DNA of 6,095 bases from Spirochaetales bacterium (GTDB lineage Bacteria; Spirochaetota; Spirochaetia; SZUA-6; DRHE01). Below the pieces are notes generated by a model. It saw nothing but the letters and a program-made list of their open reading frames with translations. It did no database searches and was not told where the DNA came from. Both the position numbers and the translations under genes were made by a program. Below, piece by piece: positions 4,738 through 6,095 of the stretch; within the stretch, counting starts at the first letter, position 1, and every line of letters begins with the position of its first letter. The stretch covers positions 1 to 6,095 of the forward strand of contig JAFGFV010000039.1 of assembly GCA_016930895.1 (NCBI GenBank). Direction: 5' to 3'.

Positions 4738-6095
4738 GTGAAACCGCTGTTTGGCATAAGAAGAAGCGTTTCTTCCACCCTCTTCTTCTCGTATCTGCTG
4801 CTGATCTTGCTGTCCGCCTCCTTCTTCACGATCTTTTCCTACTTCTATGCAGCCGACGTGCTGCGGCGAAACGCCATCGAGTCCCTGCGCGACCTCTCCG
4901 TTTCCGTCACCGGCACCCTCGACGGGGAGCTGCAGAAGATGAACAACGTCTCGATCAACGTCACCTTCTCCGGGCTGTTCAAGCAGCTGGTGACGGCGCA
5001 CCTGGGTTTTCCCGTGGTGGCCCGAAACCAGGAAGAACGGGGCCGCAAGTACCTGAACGCCGCCGAGCTGGTGGACGTCATGGAAGCCATCATCGGACCC
5101 TTCAAGCCGGTCCCGCAGATCAACTACTACGATCTGCGCGGCGAGATGATCGGCGCCGGGGTCTACAGCCAGTCGGCTGCCCTGCTCGTGTACGACGTGC
5201 CGTGGCTGTCGCAGATCGAGCTGTCCACCGGGCTCAAGCGTTTTTCCCGGCCTCATCGGGACCCCCTTCTGGAGCGGGTTTTCCCGCTCTACGAGAACCA
5301 GAACTACATCTCCCTGTACCGGGCCTACTTCGACGAGTACCGTCAGCCTCTCGGGATTATCGAGGTCAAGCAGTTCACCGATACGATCTTCCGCAGCCTG
5401 GCCACCCAGACGAGCCAGGTCCTGGTGTTCGACGAGACCGGTGCGCTGCTGTTCCCCTTCGATGCCCGGACCGCCTCCGGGAGCTACCGGTCGGTGGCGG
5501 GCGCGAGGGACGGGGAGATCCTGACCCTCGAGGACCCCGCCACCGGACGGAGGAGGATCGCCACGGTTCGAACCAGCGTGCAGTCCCAGTGGCGCGTCGT
5601 GGTGTCTCAGGAGGAGCGGACCCTCCTGAAGCCGGTCAGAGACTTCAGCAGGCTGCTGCTCTCCTTCAGCCTGCTGCTGTTTCTCGCGGCGGTCCTGATC
5701 GCCTCCCGGCTGTCGCGCCGCCTCACCACGCCCTTGCGGGCCATGCACGAGGCGGTCAGCGCGCTGGATTGGCAGGCCGTCTCTTCGGGCGCTCAGCCGG
5801 AGGTGGTCTCTGACCTGAACGAGCTGGAGGAGCTGCAGCTGGCCTTCCAGGGCATGCAGGCCAAGCTCAGGCAGTCCATGGACGAGGTGCTGGAGGCGCG
5901 CACCCACGAGATACAGGCTACCATGCTGGCCCTGCAATCCCAGATGGATCCTCACTTCATCTACAACATGCTCACCACCATCGGCATCATGGCCGAGGAG
6001 GGGATGGGCGAGGAGATCGCCCGCAGCGTGGAGCACCTGACGCACCTGCTGCGCTACATCTCCTCGGGCAAGAGCTCGGTGGTCACGATCGGGGA
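4738..6095 (+). CDS. Two-component sensor histidine kinase, YesM/LytS type, C-terminus cut by window edge
   Basis: This is a membrane sensor kinase, open for 452 codons to the right edge. Residues 15-38 form a first membrane helix. Residues about 40-300 form an extracytoplasmic sensor that looks Cache-like: INYYDLRGEMIGAG (128-141) and VLVFDETGALLFPF (228-241) read as PAS-like strand-turn-strand pieces, followed by SQWRVVVSQEE (283-293). A second helix spans about 305-322. A HAMP linker follows (324-375, conserved Pro331), then a coiled-coil stretch, then the His_kinase box LQSQMDPHFIYNML (399-412) with His406 as the predicted phosphorylation site. The ATP-binding HATPase domain must lie beyond the window. 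Family members pair with AraC-type response regulators (YesN) that control sugar uptake, which fits the divergent transporter, though no regulator is visible. GTG 4738 is the only reasonable start before the first helix. It lacks a clear ribosome site, so the start is less certain than the gene. Confidence 0.93.
   Translation, partial: MKPLFGIRRSVSSTLFFSYLLLILLSASFFTIFSYFYAADVLRRNAIESLRDLSVSVTGTLDGELQKMNNVSINVTFSGLFKQLVTAHLGFPVVARNQEERGRKYLNAAELVDVMEAIIGPFKPVPQINYYDLRGEMIGAGVYSQSAALLVYDVPWLSQIELSTGLKRFSRPHRDPLLERVFPLYENQNYISLYRAYFDEYRQPLGIIEVKQFTDTIFRSLATQTSQVLVFDETGALLFPFDARTASGSYRSVAGARDGEILTLEDPATGRRRIATVRTSVQSQWRVVVSQEERTLLKPVRDFSRLLLSFSLLLFLAAVLIASRLSRRLTTPLRAMHEAVSALDWQAVSSGAQPEVVSDLNELEELQLAFQGMQAKLRQSMDEVLEARTHEIQATMLALQSQMDPHFIYNMLTTIGIMAEEGMGEEIARSVEHLTHLLRYISSGKSSVVTIG

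Noticed and set aside
4611..5813. A 400-codon plus-strand frame overlapping the kinase
   Set aside because: It is the same strand in another frame; the translation is Arg/Pro/Ala-rich with no recognisable motif, whereas the overlapping frame gives a complete sensor-kinase architecture.
4183..6045. A 620-codon open frame on the minus strand, opposite the kinase and the start of permease A
   Set aside because: It lies antisense to a clear histidine kinase and continues out of frame through permease A. Its translation is a low-complexity mix rich in Gln, Gly, Arg and Leu with no domain motifs, as expected of a GC-driven shadow frame.
1..6095. CRISPR arrays, tRNA or rRNA genes, insertion sequences with transposase, or phage genes
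   Set aside because: I saw no regularly spaced repeats, no tRNA-like or rRNA-like segments and no transposase or phage motifs; almost all bases belong to the five genes.

Overview
The window is GC-rich bacterial DNA carrying one divergent locus. A four-gene sugar-type ABC transporter operon (CUT2/ribose family) is on the minus strand, and the start of a YesM/LytS-type sensor histidine kinase is on the plus strand. Nothing identifies the species. The substrate-binding protein has a Cys-less signal peptide ending in AFA-GGSEE, a style I associate with Spirochaetota, and the pairing of many sugar ABC systems with YesM-type kinases also fits that phylum. This taxonomic guess is an inference of moderate to low confidence.

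Layout from right to left, in minus-strand transcription order: permease A (4577-3618), a 55-base gap with a small hairpin, the periplasmic binding protein (3562-2552), an 89-base gap with a strong 13-bp stem-loop, the tandem-domain ATPase (2462-900), and permease B (903 to the left edge, truncated). Permease B's ATG overlaps the ATPase TGA by four bases. Having two different permeases suggests a heteromeric membrane channel. The ATPase's second nucleotide-binding domain looks degenerate, and its interdomain linker is encoded by a perfect 16-bp palindrome.

To the right, a 160-base divergent spacer (4578-4737) separates permease A from the histidine kinase (4738 to the right edge, truncated inside its kinase domain). 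A good TTGACA / TACCCT promoter pair points toward the kinase and would give it an almost leaderless GTG start. No convincing promoter is visible for the transporter, although an 11-bp palindrome lies just upstream of its first gene.

The likely logic is that the kinase senses an extracellular signal through a Cache-like domain and, with a response regulator presumably encoded beyond the right edge, controls uptake of a sugar or sugar-like compound. The substrate cannot be named from sequence alone. The genes belong to well-known families and I see no evidence of a wholly new system. The unusual points are the in-frame palindrome, the altered Walker B motif, the stem-loops flanking the binding-protein gene and the probable leaderless kinase start. 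The many long open frames on opposite strands are GC-driven shadows of these five genes.
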